A DNA stretch of 64,000 nucleotides from an uncultured Rikenellaceae bacterium (GTDB lineage: Bacteria; Bacteroidota; Bacteroidia; Bacteroidales; Rikenellaceae): positions 62,001 to 126,000 of the forward strand of contig CASEGL010000003.1 in the NCBI GenBank assembly GCA_949287525.1, written 5' to 3'. A program made the position numbers and the translations under genes. Of this stretch, positions 8,102 through 18,188 are shown in pieces (the first letter of the stretch is position 1; each line of letters begins with the position of its first letter). The notes under the pieces are model-generated. The model was given only the letters and a program-made list of their open reading frames with translations. It made no database searches and was not told the origin of the DNA.

Positions 8102-10735
8102 ATGGAATCGAACAAGATAAGGGAGACCTTTCTGGAATTTTTCAGGAGCAAGGGACACACGATCGTGCCTTCGGCTCCGATGGTTGTGAAGAACGATCCG
8201 ACGCTGATGTTTACCAATGCCGGCATGAACCAGTTCAAGGACATTTTCCTCGGCAACAGTCCGGCCAAATATCCGCGTGCGGCCGATGCGCAGAAGTGTC
8301 TGCGCGTGTCGGGCAAACACAACGACCTGGACGAGGTGGGACGCGACACCTACCACCATACCATGTTCGAGATGCTGGGCAACTGGTCGTTCGGCGACTA
8401 TTTCAAGAAGGAGGCCATCGAGTGGGCGTGGGAACTGCTGACAAAGGTTTACGGTCTGCCTGAGGATCGTTTTTATGCCACCGTGTTCGAGGGCAACGAG
8501 GAGGACGGCGTGCCGTTCGACAGCGAGGCCTACGAGTATTGGAAACGTTTCCTGCCTGAGGACCGCATCCTGAAGGGCAACAAGAAGGACAACTTCTGGG
8601 AGATGGGCGACACCGGTCCCTGTGGCCCGTGCAGCGAGATCCACTACGACCTCCGTTCCGAGGAGGAGCGTGCCGCCAAGCCCGGCCGCGAACTGGTGAA
8701 CCGCGACCACCCGCAGGTGATCGAGATCTGGAACCTCGTCTTCATGCAGTTCAACCGCAAGGCGAACGGTTCGCTGGAGGAGCTGCCCCACCGTCATGTC
8801 GATACGGGCATGGGCTTCGAGCGTTTGTGTATGATCATGCAGGGCGTGCAGAGCAACTACGATACCGACGTATTCCAGCCGCTGATCGGCCGGATCGCCG
8901 AGATGTCGGGCAAACGCTACGGCGAGGATGCCATGTGCGACGTGGCCATGCGTGTGGTAGCCGACCACCTGCGCGCCATTTCGTTCTCGATTGCCGACGG
9001 TCAGCTGCCCTCCAACGTGAAGGCCGGCTATGTGATCCGTCGTATCCTGCGCCGTGCGGTGCGGTACGGTTACACCTACCTCGGCTTTAACGAACCTTTC
9101 ATCTGCCGTCTGGTCGATACGCTGGCCGCTCAGATGGGCGGACAGTACCCCGAACTGCTGGCCCAGAAGAACCTGATCGTGAGCGTGATTCAGGAGGAGG
9201 AGACCGCATTCCTGCGTACGCTGGCTACGGGCATCAACCTGTTGGACGGCGTGGTGCGCCGCTCCAAGGCAGAGGGTGTCACCGAGATCAGCGGCAAGGA
9301 TGCCTTCCTGCTGTACGATACCTACGGATTCCCGATCGACCTGACCGAACTCATTTCGCGCGAGAACGGCATGACGGTCGATATGGCCGGTTTCGAGAAG
9401 GAGCTGGCTGCGCAGAAGGCTCGCTCGCGCAATGCCGCCGCAGTCGATACGGACGACTGGGTGGAACTCTATCCGATCGAGCAGAGCCGTTTTGTGGGTT
9501 ACGATACACTGACGGCCGATGTACGCATTTCGCGTTACCGCCGTGTGACGACCAAGGGCAAGACCTTCTATCAGCTGGTCTTTGACCAGACCCCCTTCTA
9601 CGGCAATTCGGGCGGTCAGGTGGGCGACTGCGGCTACATCGAGAGCGAACAGGAGCGCATCGCCATCGTCGATACCCAGAAAGACAACAACCTGACGGTG
9701 CATATCGCCGAGCGTCTGCCGGAGGATCCCTCTGCGGCTTTCGTGGCCGTGGTCGATGAGAAGCGCCGTACGGCATCGGCCAACAACCACTCGGCAACCC
9801 ACCTGCTGCACCATGCCCTGCGCAAGCTGCTCGGTACGCATGTCGAGCAGAAGGGTTCGCTCGTCAATCCCGACTACCTGCGTTTCGACTTCTCGCACTT
9901 CCAGAAGGTGACGCCCGAACAGCTCCGCGAGGTGGAGCGCATGGTGAACGCCATGATCCGCGCCAATGCACCGCTGGAGGAGAACCGATGCAGCACCATC
10001 GAGGAGGCTCGCTGCCAGGGTGCCATGATGCTCTTCGGCGAGAAGTACGGCGATGTGGTGCGTACGATCCGCTTCGGTTCGTCGATCGAGCTTTGCGGCG
10101 GTACGCATGCTTCGGCAACGGGTAACATCGGTTACTTCCGGATCGTCTCCGAGAGCGCCATCTCGGCCGGCGTGCGCCGTATCGAGGCCGTGACCGGTGA
10201 GAAGGCCGAGGAGATGGTCTATCTGCTGCAGGATACGATGCAGAGTGTCCAGCAGTTGCTCAACAGCCCGTCGATCGTGCAGTCGGTCAAGAAACTGTTC
10301 GACGAGAATGCCGAGCTGAAACAGCAGACCGAGGCTCTAGTAAAGGAGAAGATCGCCGGACTGGCCGATCGGATGATGGACGAGTTTGCCGCATCGGCCG
10401 ATCATGGCGATGTGGTCGTACATGCGCTGGAGGTGCCTGTTGCGCCGGAGTATCTGCGTGACATCGCCTTTGCGCTGCGTTCGCGTCTGAGCAATATTGC
10501 CATTGTGCTGGGAACGAAGGCCGACGGCAAGGTCAATTTGGCCGTCATCCTTGGCGACGATGTGGTGGCACGTGGCCTGAATGCGTCGCAGATCGTCCGC
10601 GAGGCAGCCAAGGCCATTCAGGGTGGCGGCGGCGGTCAGCCGTTCTTCGCCATGGCCGGCGGTAAGAAACCCGAAGGTCTGGCCGAGGCGATGGACGTTG
10701 CGCTGCGCGCCATCAACGAGCAGCTGGCAAAATAA
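8102..10735 (+). CDS. alaS: Alanine--tRNA ligase
   Basis: Charges tRNA-Ala with alanine in the cytoplasm. The 877-residue product matches the family length (E. coli 876). The class II catalytic core starts at the N-terminus (motif 1 region around [13 protein letters not shown]), followed by the tRNA-recognition domain, the editing domain with [14 protein letters not shown] (HxxxH) and [13 protein letters not shown] supplying the zinc ligands, and the C-terminal Ala domain rich in GGGGG near the end. I chose the ATG at 8102, where homology begins; an ATG 48 bp upstream would add an unrelated leader. It is 54 bp upstream of gpmI on the same strand. Confidence 0.96.
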   Translation: MESNKIRETFLEFFRSKGHTIVPSAPMVVKNDPTLMFTNAGMNQFKDIFLGNSPAKYPRAADAQKCLRVSGKHNDLDEVGRDTYHHTMFEMLGNWSFGDYFKKEAIEWAWELLTKVYGLPEDRFYATVFEGNEEDGVPFDSEAYEYWKRFLPEDRILKGNKKDNFWEMGDTGPCGPCSEIHYDLRSEEERAAKPGRELVNRDHPQVIEIWNLVFMQFNRKANGSLEELPHRHVDTGMGFERLCMIMQGVQSNYDTDVFQPLIGRIAEMSGKRYGEDAMCDVAMRVVADHLRAISFSIADGQLPSNVKAGYVIRRILRRAVRYGYTYLGFNEPFICRLVDTLAAQMGGQYPELLAQKNLIVSVIQEEETAFLRTLATGINLLDGVVRRSKAEGVTEISGKDAFLLYDTYGFPIDLTELISRENGMTVDMAGFEKELAAQKARSRNAAAVDTDDWVELYPIEQSRFVGYDTLTADVRISRYRRVTTKGKTFYQLVFDQTPFYGNSGGQVGDCGYIESEQERIAIVDTQKDNNLTVHIAERLPEDPSAAFVAVVDEKRRTASANNHSATHLLHHALRKLLGTHVEQKGSLVNPDYLRFDFSHFQKVTPEQLREVERMVNAMIRANAPLEENRCSTIEEARCQGAMMLFGEKYGDVVRTIRFGSSIELCGGTHASATGNIGYFRIVSESAISAGVRRIEAVTGEKAEEMVYLLQDTMQSVQQLLNSPSIVQSVKKLFDENAELKQQTEALVKEKIAGLADRMMDEFAASADHGDVVVHALEVPVAPEYLRDIAFALRSRLSNIAIVLGTKADGKVNLAVILGDDVVARGLNASQIVREAAKAIQGGGGGQPFFAMAGGKKPEGLAEAMDVALRAINEQLAK

Positions 10736-10789
10736 ACGGCGGATGCCGGACGTTAGACAATCGACGTGTATTGTAAAAAAGAGAAGTTT

Positions 10790-12319
10790 ATGGAACACAA
10801 TAAGGTATTGCTGATGATCCTCGACGGATGGGGTAAAGGCAATCATTCCAAAGGGGATGTGGTGTGGAGCGCCCATCCCGACTACCTGAATGCGCTGGAG
10901 GCACATTATCCGCATGCCCAGTTGCGCACCGATGGCGAGAATGTCGGTCTGCCCGACGGCCAGATGGGCAACTCGGAGGTGGGACACCTCAATATCGGCG
11001 CCGGCCGCGTGGTCTATCAGGATCTGGTGAAGATCAACCGTGCCATTCGCGACAATTCGATCATGGAGAACCCGGAGATCAAGGCCGCTTTCGGCTATGC
11101 CAGGGAGAAGGGCGTGCGGGTTCACTTCATGGGACTGGTGTCCGACGGCGGTGTACACAGTTCGCTCGACCACCTGTTCAAACTCTGCGACATCGCACAG
11201 GAGTACGGCATCCGCGAGGCGTTCGTACACTGCTTCATGGACGGCCGCGATACCGACCCGATGAGCGGCAAGGGCTACATCGAACAGCTGCAGCGTCACA
11301 TCTACGGCACGAACGTGAAGATCGCGTCGATCATCGGCCGTTACTATGCCATGGACCGCGACAAACGCTGGGAGCGTGTGAAGGTGGCCTACGACCAGCT
11401 CGTGAACGGCGTGGGTGAGAAATCGACCGATCTGGTGGCTACCGTGCGCAAGTCGTACGACAACGGCGTGACGGACGAGTTCATCAAGCCGATCGTGGCG
11501 GTGGACGACCACGACGAGGCGATCGGTACGATGCGCGAGGGGGATATGGTGATCTTCTTCAACTTCCGTAACGACCGCGCCAAGGAGCTGACCATCGTGC
11601 TGACGCAGGAGAACATGCCCGACGCCGGCATGCACACCCTGCCGCTCTACTACTGCACGATGACCCCCTATGATGCCAAATTCAAGGGGCTGCACATCCT
11701 GTTCGACAAGGAGAATGTCAAGAATACGATCGGCGAATATGTCGCTTCGCTGGGACTGACCCAGCTGCGCATCGCCGAGACAGAAAAATATGCCCACGTG
11801 ACCTTCTTCCTCAACGGCGGCCGTGAGGACAAGTTCGTGAACGAGGAGCGCATCCTGATTCCTTCGCCGAAGGTCGATACCTACGACCTGAAGCCCGAGA
11901 TGAGTGCCTACGAGGTGAAGGATGCGCTGGTGGGCGCACTCAATACGGGGAGGTTCGACTTCATCGCCCTCAACTTCGCCAACGGCGACATGGTGGGCCA
12001 CACGGGCGTGTACGATGCGATCGTGAAGGCCGTGAAGGCTGTGGACCAGTGCGCCGGCGAGGTGATCGAGACGGCCAAGAAGAACGGTTACGAGGTGGTG
12101 GTGATCGCCGACCACGGCAATGCCGACAATGCCATCAATCCGGACGGTTCGCCCAATACGGCCCATTCGCTGAATCCGGTGCCGGTCATCGTCGTATCCG
12201 ACCGCGTACAGTCCGTGGAGAACGGCGTGCTGGCCGATGTGGCACCGACCGTACTGGCGCTGATGGGGCTGCCGCAGCCGGCTGAGATGACCGGACATTC
12301 GCTGGTGACGTTCAAGTAG
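10790..12319 (+). CDS. gpmI: 2,3-bisphosphoglycerate-independent phosphoglycerate mutase
   Basis: Interconverts 3- and 2-phosphoglycerate in glycolysis, using manganese and a phosphoserine intermediate. The protein has 509 residues, typical for iPGM. The N-terminal metal site [11 protein letters not shown], the catalytic serine in [22 protein letters not shown], and the C-terminal metal ligands in ADHGNADN and [11 protein letters not shown] are all present. The start at 10790 follows an A-rich stretch; an ATG 24 bp upstream is in frame but outside the conserved region. It ends 24 bp before a good terminator and is probably cotranscribed with alaS. Confidence 0.96.
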   Translation: MEHNKVLLMILDGWGKGNHSKGDVVWSAHPDYLNALEAHYPHAQLRTDGENVGLPDGQMGNSEVGHLNIGAGRVVYQDLVKINRAIRDNSIMENPEIKAAFGYAREKGVRVHFMGLVSDGGVHSSLDHLFKLCDIAQEYGIREAFVHCFMDGRDTDPMSGKGYIEQLQRHIYGTNVKIASIIGRYYAMDRDKRWERVKVAYDQLVNGVGEKSTDLVATVRKSYDNGVTDEFIKPIVAVDDHDEAIGTMREGDMVIFFNFRNDRAKELTIVLTQENMPDAGMHTLPLYYCTMTPYDAKFKGLHILFDKENVKNTIGEYVASLGLTQLRIAETEKYAHVTFFLNGGREDKFVNEERILIPSPKVDTYDLKPEMSAYEVKDALVGALNTGRFDFIALNFANGDMVGHTGVYDAIVKAVKAVDQCAGEVIETAKKNGYEVVVIADHGNADNAINPDGSPNTAHSLNPVPVIVVSDRVQSVENGVLADVAPTVLALMGLPQPAEMTGHSLVTFK

Positions 12320-12342
12320 GACGCCCTGCAGCGTAAGCAACG

Positions 12343-12380
12343 GAGGGAATTCCCGCAGAGGGGATTCCCTCTTTTCGTTT
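12343..12380 (+). terminator. Terminator of gpmI
   Basis: An 8-bp stem (GAGGGAAT at 12343-12350 with ATTCCCTC at 12364-12371), supported by internal pairing of TCCC with GGGG, is followed by TTTTCGTTT. Confidence 0.65.
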
Positions 12381-12541
12381 CCGCGGGTGAAGCAAGGAGC
12401 CGGTTTGCGGAGGCGGTTTGCCGAGGAGCGGAACGGTTTGTCGGGGATTCGGCACCATCGGTCGGGGATTCGGGGCGATTCGTCGATTTCGGTTGCACGG
12501 GTGTCGCACAGGGCGTAAGTTTACGGCAAATCCGAAAGACG

Positions 12542-13846
12542 ATGAAACGAATATTGCTCATAGGTTGCGTCCTGTTGCTCGGCTGGCCGGCAGGGGCGCA
12601 GAATCTTGCGAAAAGGTGGACCCTGCAGGAGTGTCTGGACTATGCGCTGGAGAACAATATCCAGCTGCAGCAGAGCCGCAACGACTACCTGTCGGGTCTG
12701 GAGGATACCGAAGCGGCCAAGGCGGCCCGTCTGCCTTCTCTCTCGGCCTCGACCACGCAGGGGCTGACCAACTATCCGTCGGCCGAGGCGCCGGACAACA
12801 ACAGCTATGCCGGAACCTACGGACTGACGGCCGGCCTGACGATTTTCGAAGGGGGGCGTCTGCAGACGGCCGTCAAACGGCAGCAGACCCAGAACCGTAT
12901 GGATGCCCTGGCGGTGGACGAGACGGCGAACGACATCCGCATCGCCATTGTGCAGGCCTACATGCAGACGCTGTATGCGGTGGAGTCGATCGAGGTGGCC
13001 CGGAGTACGGTCGAGGTGTCGAAGGCCCAGCGCGATCGGGCGGCGCAGATGCTGGCGGCCGGTTCGATCAGCAAGGTGGACTTCGCCCAGCTGGAGAGCC
13101 AGCTGGCTTCGAACGAATATCAGGTGGTGGTGGCGCAGACGACCTTCGAGGATTCCAAATTGCAGCTGAAGCAGCTCCTCGAACTGGGCATTGCGGACGA
13201 GATCGAGGTGGTGGCTCCAGACAAGGATGTGGCGGACGTGATGCGGCTGCTGCCCGACAAGGCGGCCATCTATGACAAGGCGCTGGAGACGATGCCGGAG
13301 ATCAAGCGCGGCGCACTGGCCGTGGAGGCGGCCGAACTGGATGTGAAGCAGGCACAGGCGGGCTATTATCCTTCGATTGCGCTGACGGCGAGCGTCGGCA
13401 CGGGGCATGTCTCCGGAGAGGCCGCGCAGACGGGCAGCCAGGTGTGGAACCGGTTTAACGAAAACCTCGGACTGACCATCAGCATTCCGATTTTTTCCAA
13501 CCGGGAGAACCGGACGGCTGTCAACAAGGCGCGTCTGGCCGTGTCGAACAGCCGGCTGTCGCAGCTCGATCTGGAGAAGACGCTGCTCCGCGAGGTGGAG
13601 TCGGCTTATCTGGATGCGGTGTCGGCTCAGTCGCAGTATGTCGCGGCGGCCGAGAAGCAGCGTTATGCACAGCAGAGCTACGAGCTGACCGACGAGCAGT
13701 TCCGGGTGGGCATGAAGAATACGGTCGAGCTGATTACGGCGCAGAACGAATGGACCTCGGCGCGGCAGGAGGTGCTGCAGGCCAAATATATCGCGCTGAT
13801 GAATCTGAACCTGCTCGACATCTATCAGGGAAACGAAATCCAATAA
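12542..13846 (+). CDS. TolC family outer membrane efflux protein
   Basis: Outer membrane channel for a MacAB-type tripartite system. The 434-residue protein starts with a signal peptide (MKRILLIGCVLLLGWPAGAQ, about 20 residues) and has two outer-membrane-efflux repeats with the usual motifs: TLQECLDYALENN at the mature N-terminus and long amphipathic helices (around 60-200 and 270-420). The ATG at 12542 gives the signal peptide directly. It heads an operon with the adaptor (17 bp gap), the ATPase and the permease. Its substrate is unknown. Confidence 0.92.
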   Translation: MKRILLIGCVLLLGWPAGAQNLAKRWTLQECLDYALENNIQLQQSRNDYLSGLEDTEAAKAARLPSLSASTTQGLTNYPSAEAPDNNSYAGTYGLTAGLTIFEGGRLQTAVKRQQTQNRMDALAVDETANDIRIAIVQAYMQTLYAVESIEVARSTVEVSKAQRDRAAQMLAAGSISKVDFAQLESQLASNEYQVVVAQTTFEDSKLQLKQLLELGIADEIEVVAPDKDVADVMRLLPDKAAIYDKALETMPEIKRGALAVEAAELDVKQAQAGYYPSIALTASVGTGHVSGEAAQTGSQVWNRFNENLGLTISIPIFSNRENRTAVNKARLAVSNSRLSQLDLEKTLLREVESAYLDAVSAQSQYVAAAEKQRYAQQSYELTDEQFRVGMKNTVELITAQNEWTSARQEVLQAKYIALMNLNLLDIYQGNEIQ

Positions 13847-13862
13847 AACATATCATACAACC

Positions 13863-15059
13863 ATGACTAAGAGACAGAAAAAGACGATAGGCGTCGTTGT
13901 GGGCATCGTTGTGGCGGCGGTTGTGGCGTGGCTCGCATTGCGCCCTGCCAAAAAGGACGACATCATGCTGGAGATCGCGGTGGCCGAACGGATGACCGTA
14001 CGCAACTCGGTGACGGCAACCGGTACGGTGGAGCCGGTGACGGAGGTGGAGGTCGGTACGCAGGTGTCGGGCATCATCGACAAACTCTACGTCGATTACA
14101 ACGACGTGGTGAAGGCCGGACAGCTGATTGCCGAGATGGACAAGGTGACGCTGGAGGCCGAACTGCAGTCGTCGCAGGCCGATCTGGCCAGCAGCAAGAC
14201 CGAATACGAGTACCGGCTGAAGGAATATACGCGTACCAAGACCCTCTATGAAAAGGATCTGGTGAGCGATTCCGAATACGACCAGGCATTGTATATGTAT
14301 GAGACGGCGCTCAATACCTACCTGCGCAACCAGGCCGACATCGTGCGGGTGCGGCAGAACCTGGAGTACGCCACCATCACCTCGCCGATCGATGGCGTGG
14401 TCATCAGCCGTGCCGTGGAGGAGGGGCAGACCGTGGCGGCCGGATTCGAGACACCTACGCTGTTTACCATAGCGAACGACCTGACCCAGATGCAGGTGAT
14501 CGCCGATGTCGATGAGGCCGACATCGGGCAGGTGGCCGACGGGCAACGGGTCGATTTTACGGTCGATACCTATCCCGACGACATCTTTACGGGAACGGTC
14601 AAACAGGTGCGGCTGGAGGCGACGACCGAATCCAGCGTGGTCACCTACGAGGTGGTCATCACCGCCTACAATCCCGACCTGAAACTGAAACCCGGACTGA
14701 CGGCCAATGTGACGATCTATACTTTTGAACAGGACGATGTGCTGACCGTTCCGACCAAGGCGTTGCGCTACGTTCCCGATGCGGAGCTGCTGGCCGAAAT
14801 CGGTCTGACCCTCGAACCCGATACGGCGCCGGCCGTTTCCGGCACACGCAAGGTGTGGGTGAAGAACGATTCGACGCTCACGGTGCGCAACGTGCGCTGC
14901 GGCGTGGCGAGCGGCGACCGTACGGCCGTGCTGGAGGGATTGTCCGACAACGAGGAGGTGGTGGTCGGACTGACGGCTGTCCGGCAGCCTGCCGCTGCGC
15001 AGTCGGCCGAGCGCAGTCCCTTCATGCCGACGCCTCCCGGCGGCAATAACAAGAAATAG
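13863..15059 (+). CDS. Efflux periplasmic adaptor (MacA/HlyD family)
   Basis: Periplasmic membrane fusion protein bridging the inner membrane ABC transporter and the TolC channel. It has 398 residues: a short basic start, one membrane segment (about 9-27, IGVVVGIVVAAVVAWLAL), a biotinyl-lipoyl half-motif (GTVEPVTEVEVGTQVSGII), a coiled-coil hairpin (about 95-155), the second lipoyl half (ATITSPIDGVVISR), and beta-barrel and membrane-proximal domains. The C-terminal 30 residues are Pro- and Ala-rich. It lies between the TolC and ABC genes, 2 bp before the ATPase gene, as in macA operons. Confidence 0.92.
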   Translation: MTKRQKKTIGVVVGIVVAAVVAWLALRPAKKDDIMLEIAVAERMTVRNSVTATGTVEPVTEVEVGTQVSGIIDKLYVDYNDVVKAGQLIAEMDKVTLEAELQSSQADLASSKTEYEYRLKEYTRTKTLYEKDLVSDSEYDQALYMYETALNTYLRNQADIVRVRQNLEYATITSPIDGVVISRAVEEGQTVAAGFETPTLFTIANDLTQMQVIADVDEADIGQVADGQRVDFTVDTYPDDIFTGTVKQVRLEATTESSVVTYEVVITAYNPDLKLKPGLTANVTIYTFEQDDVLTVPTKALRYVPDAELLAEIGLTLEPDTAPAVSGTRKVWVKNDSTLTVRNVRCGVASGDRTAVLEGLSDNEEVVVGLTAVRQPAAAQSAERSPFMPTPPGGNNKK

Positions 15060-15061
15060 CC

Positions 15062-15802
15062 ATGAAAGAGGTCATTCGTTTGGAAAACATCGGGCGCGAT
15101 TTCCGGGTCGGAGACGAGATCGTCCATGCCCTGCGCGGCGTTTCGTTTACGATTGCCGAAGGGGAGTTCGTCACCATCATGGGAACTTCCGGTTCGGGCA
15201 AGTCCACCCTGCTCAATACGCTGGGGTGTCTGGATACGCCTACCTCGGGCGAATACTATCTCGATGGCGTGGCGGTCCGCACGATGGACAAGAACCAGCG
15301 CGCCACACTGCGCAACCGCAAGATCGGCTTCGTCTTCCAGAATTACAACCTGCTGCCCAAGACGACGGCCATCGAGAATGTCGAACTGCCGCTGATGTAC
15401 AATTCGACCTACTCGGCGGCCGAGCGGTACGCCCGGTCGGTCGAGGCGCTCAAGGCGGTGGGGCTGGGCGACCGGCTGCTGCACAAGAGCAACCAGATGT
15501 CGGGCGGCCAGATGCAGCGTGTGGCGATTGCCCGCGCGCTGGTGAACGATCCGGCGGTCATCCTCGCCGACGAGGCGACCGGTAACCTCGATACCCGCAC
15601 CAGTTTCGAGGTGCTGGTGCTTTTCCAGCAGCTCCACGCCCAGGGGCGTACGATCATCTTCGTTACACACAATCCCGAAATTGCCCAGTACAGCAGCCGC
15701 AACATCACCCTGCGGGACGGCCGCATCACGGCGGACGTGCGCAACGAACGGGTGCTGAGCGCGGCCGATGCGCTGGCGCAGTTGCCAAAACCGGAGGAGT
15801 AG
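15062..15802 (+). CDS. ABC transporter ATP-binding protein (MacB/LolD type)
   Basis: ATPase subunit of the MacAB-like exporter. It has 246 residues, with Walker A GTSGSGKST near residue 40, Q-loop VFQNYNLLPKTTAIENVELP, signature MSGGQMQRVAIARAL, Walker B AVILADEATGNLD and switch His FVTHNPE. In E. coli MacB the ATPase and membrane domains are one protein; here they are separate genes 3 bp apart, a common arrangement in Bacteroidetes. LolD is the nearest alternative family, but the adaptor and TolC neighbours favour a MacB role. Confidence 0.93.
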   Translation: MKEVIRLENIGRDFRVGDEIVHALRGVSFTIAEGEFVTIMGTSGSGKSTLLNTLGCLDTPTSGEYYLDGVAVRTMDKNQRATLRNRKIGFVFQNYNLLPKTTAIENVELPLMYNSTYSAAERYARSVEALKAVGLGDRLLHKSNQMSGGQMQRVAIARALVNDPAVILADEATGNLDTRTSFEVLVLFQQLHAQGRTIIFVTHNPEIAQYSSRNITLRDGRITADVRNERVLSAADALAQLPKPEE

Positions 15803-15805
15803 AAC

Positions 15806-17026
15806 ATGAATTTTGCCAATTTATTCAAGATAGCCGTCAAGGCGCTCAGCAACAACAAGCTGCGCGGGTTCCTGACCATGCTGGGCATCATCATCGGCGT
15901 GGCCTCGGTCATCACGATGCTGGCTATCGGACAGGGTTCCAAGAAGAGCATCCAGGCCGAAATCAGCGAGATGGGTTCGAACATGATCATGATCCATCCG
16001 GGCGGCGACATGCGGGGCGGCGTGCGGCTCGATGCCGACGACATGGAGTCGCTCAAGCTGCAGGACTTCGAGGATATCCGCGACAAGACCCGCTATGTCA
16101 GCTATGTGTCGCCGGCCGTGAACAGCGCCGGTCAGGTGGTGTACGGGGCGAACAACACCCCTACGTCGGTCTATGGCGTCAATCTCGACTATCTGGAGAT
16201 CCGCCGCTACAGGGTGGCCGACGGCGAACCGTTCACGGAACAGGATATCCACGTGGCTGCCAAGGTGTGTCTGGTGGGGCAGACGGTGGTCGATGAACTC
16301 TTTCCCGACGGCGAGAACCCGATCGGCAAGGTGATCCGTTTCGGTTCCATTCCCTTTCGCATTGTCGGCGTGCTGGAGAACAAGGGCTACAACAGCATGG
16401 GCATGGACCAGGACGACCTGATTATCGCTCCCTATACGACCGTCCAGAAGCGTATTCTGGCCATTACGCACCTGCAGGAGATCATCTGCTCGGCGCTGAG
16501 CGAAAGCTATACCGAGGAGGCGATCGACGAGATCTCCAAGATCCTGCGCACCAACCACCGGCTGAAGGTGACCGACGAGGACGATTTCTCGATCCGCTCG
16601 CAGCAGGAGCTCTCCTCGATGCTGACCTCCACGACCGACATGATGACCGTGCTGCTGGCGGCCGTGGCGGGCATCTCGCTGCTGGTCGGCGGCATCGGCA
16701 TCATGAACATCATGTATGTTTCCGTGACCGAGCGTACGCGCGAGATCGGCCTGCGCATGTCGATCGGAGCCAAGGGGCGCGACATTCTGGCGCAGTTTCT
16801 GATCGAGTCGATCCTCATCAGCGTGACGGGCGGCCTGATCGGTGTGCTGCTCGGCATCGGGGCGGCCGTCGTGGTCAATATCGTTGCCGCATTCCCGATC
16901 TACATCCAGCCCTGGAGCGTGATCCTGTCGTTTGCCGTCTGTACGCTGACGGGCGTCTTCTTCGGCTGGTATCCTGCCCAGAAGGCGGCCATGCTCGACC
17001 CGATCGAGGCGATCCGCTACGAGTAG
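15806..17026 (+). CDS. ABC transporter permease (MacB-like, FtsX family)
   Basis: Membrane subunit of the exporter, 406 residues. It has an N-terminal membrane segment (about 17-42) with the family motif LRGFLTMLGIIIGVASVI, a large periplasmic MacB_PCD domain (about 50-270), and three C-terminal membrane segments (about 280-310, 330-360, 370-395) ending with the typical GWYPAQKAAMLDPIEAIRYE. It completes the TolC-MacA-ATPase-permease operon. No terminator is obvious before the lytS promoter 75 bp on. Confidence 0.93.
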   Translation: MNFANLFKIAVKALSNNKLRGFLTMLGIIIGVASVITMLAIGQGSKKSIQAEISEMGSNMIMIHPGGDMRGGVRLDADDMESLKLQDFEDIRDKTRYVSYVSPAVNSAGQVVYGANNTPTSVYGVNLDYLEIRRYRVADGEPFTEQDIHVAAKVCLVGQTVVDELFPDGENPIGKVIRFGSIPFRIVGVLENKGYNSMGMDQDDLIIAPYTTVQKRILAITHLQEIICSALSESYTEEAIDEISKILRTNHRLKVTDEDDFSIRSQQELSSMLTSTTDMMTVLLAAVAGISLLVGGIGIMNIMYVSVTERTREIGLRMSIGAKGRDILAQFLIESILISVTGGLIGVLLGIGAAVVVNIVAAFPIYIQPWSVILSFAVCTLTGVFFGWYPAQKAAMLDPIEAIRYE

Positions 17027-17099
17027 GGGTCGTCGGCATGTTCTGTGTCCAGTTTATGAATCCGGCTCGGCGCAGTCCGGTCTGAAAACGAGGTTTTTG

Positions 17100-17131
17100 T
17101 TTGCCGCTGCGCCGGCCTTTCGCTATATTTG
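17100..17131 (+). promoter_or_regulatory. Promoter directly in front of the LytS-type kinase
   Basis: TTTG (17100-17103), 20 bases, then TATATTTG (17124-17131): an exact -33/-7 pair for this phylum. The -7 box ends 4 bases before the ATG at 17136, so the transcript would start at or near the start codon. Confidence 0.7.
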
Positions 17132-17135
17132 TCAT

Positions 17136-18188
17136 ATGGCCGCTTTACAGAAATCATCGGGATGGCTGATCCATCTGACGGCATGGGCCGTGGTACTCGG
17201 CATGCCGCTGTTCGTCATGGGACCCGACCGCTCCATGATGGGAGGCGGAGACTACCTGCGTGCGCTGCTGGTACCGTTCTCCTTCATTGTCGTCTTCTAC
17301 GTCAATTACTTCGGGCTGATCGGACGCTACCTCTTTTCCCGGCGCATCGGCCTGTTCCTGCTGTGCAACCTGGTGCTGATCGCCCTCGTCATGTGGGGGG
17401 TGGGGCTGCTGCTCCACTATGTGTTCGTGCCGCCCGACGCTCCCGCTCGGCCGGCACCCGCCGGCTGGCAGGGGCATGTCCGCTTCTTGATCCACAATGC
17501 CGTACTGTATATGCTGGTCGTGGGCGCCAGCGTGGCGATCCGCATGACGGGCAGCTGGTATCGTACCGAAGCGGCCCGCCAGCAGCTCGAACACGCCCAT
17601 ACGGAGGCCGAACTGCAGAATCTGAAGAGCCAGCTCAATCCCCACTTCCTCTTCAATACGCTCAACAACATCTATTCGCTGATCCAGATCGATGCCGAGC
17701 GCGCCCAGCAGGCCGTGCATGATCTGAGCTGCATGCTGCGTTACGTGCTGTACGACAGCAGCCAGTCCACCGTGCCGCTGAGGGAGGAGATCCGTTTCCT
17801 GCGTGATTATATCGAGCTGATGCGGCTGCGGCTTCCGCGCCATGTGGAACTGGAGGTTGCGCTGCCCGAGGAACCCTCGTCGGCGCCGATTGCGCCACTG
17901 CTGTTCATCTCGCTCGTCGAGAATGCCTTCAAGCACGGCGTCAGCAACGAGCAGCCGTCGCGCATAGCGATCGACATTGCCGAGTCGGAGGGGCGTTTGG
18001 TGTACCGCATACGGAATACGTCGTTTCCCAAGGCGGGCGATTCGGACCGCAGCGGTTCGGGCATCGGGCTGCAGAACCTTTCCAAGCGGCTGGAGATGAT
18101 TTATCCGGGGCGCTACAACTTTGTGTACGGACCGATTGGAGAGCAAGATTATCAGGCAGAGTTGTCCATTGACCTTTACGAAAAATGA
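17136..18188 (+). CDS. Sensor histidine kinase, LytS/YehU family
   Basis: Membrane sensor kinase, partner of the LytTR regulator that follows. The 350-residue protein has four membrane segments in the first 150 residues (around 15-32, 48-68, 80-105, 130-148), then a coiled linker and a His_kinase domain with the phospho-acceptor histidine in LKSQLNPHFLFNTLNNIYS, and an ATPase domain with the N-box ENAFKHG and GSGIGLQNL. It overlaps the next gene by 4 bp (ATGA), implying translational coupling. The signal is unknown; its position after an efflux operon suggests, but does not prove, a link. Confidence 0.92.
   Translation: MAALQKSSGWLIHLTAWAVVLGMPLFVMGPDRSMMGGGDYLRALLVPFSFIVVFYVNYFGLIGRYLFSRRIGLFLLCNLVLIALVMWGVGLLLHYVFVPPDAPARPAPAGWQGHVRFLIHNAVLYMLVVGASVAIRMTGSWYRTEAARQQLEHAHTEAELQNLKSQLNPHFLFNTLNNIYSLIQIDAERAQQAVHDLSCMLRYVLYDSSQSTVPLREEIRFLRDYIELMRLRLPRHVELEVALPEEPSSAPIAPLLFISLVENAFKHGVSNEQPSRIAIDIAESEGRLVYRIRNTSFPKAGDSDRSGSGIGLQNLSKRLEMIYPGRYNFVYGPIGEQDYQAELSIDLYEK

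Noticed and set aside
7949..10108. A 719-codon minus-strand frame opposite alaS
   Set aside because: Shadow of alaS caused by GC-rich third positions; no domain, and it crosses the alaS promoter.
10337..12340. A 667-codon minus-strand frame opposite gpmI and the alaS end
   Set aside because: His/Val-rich antisense shadow of two well-supported genes.
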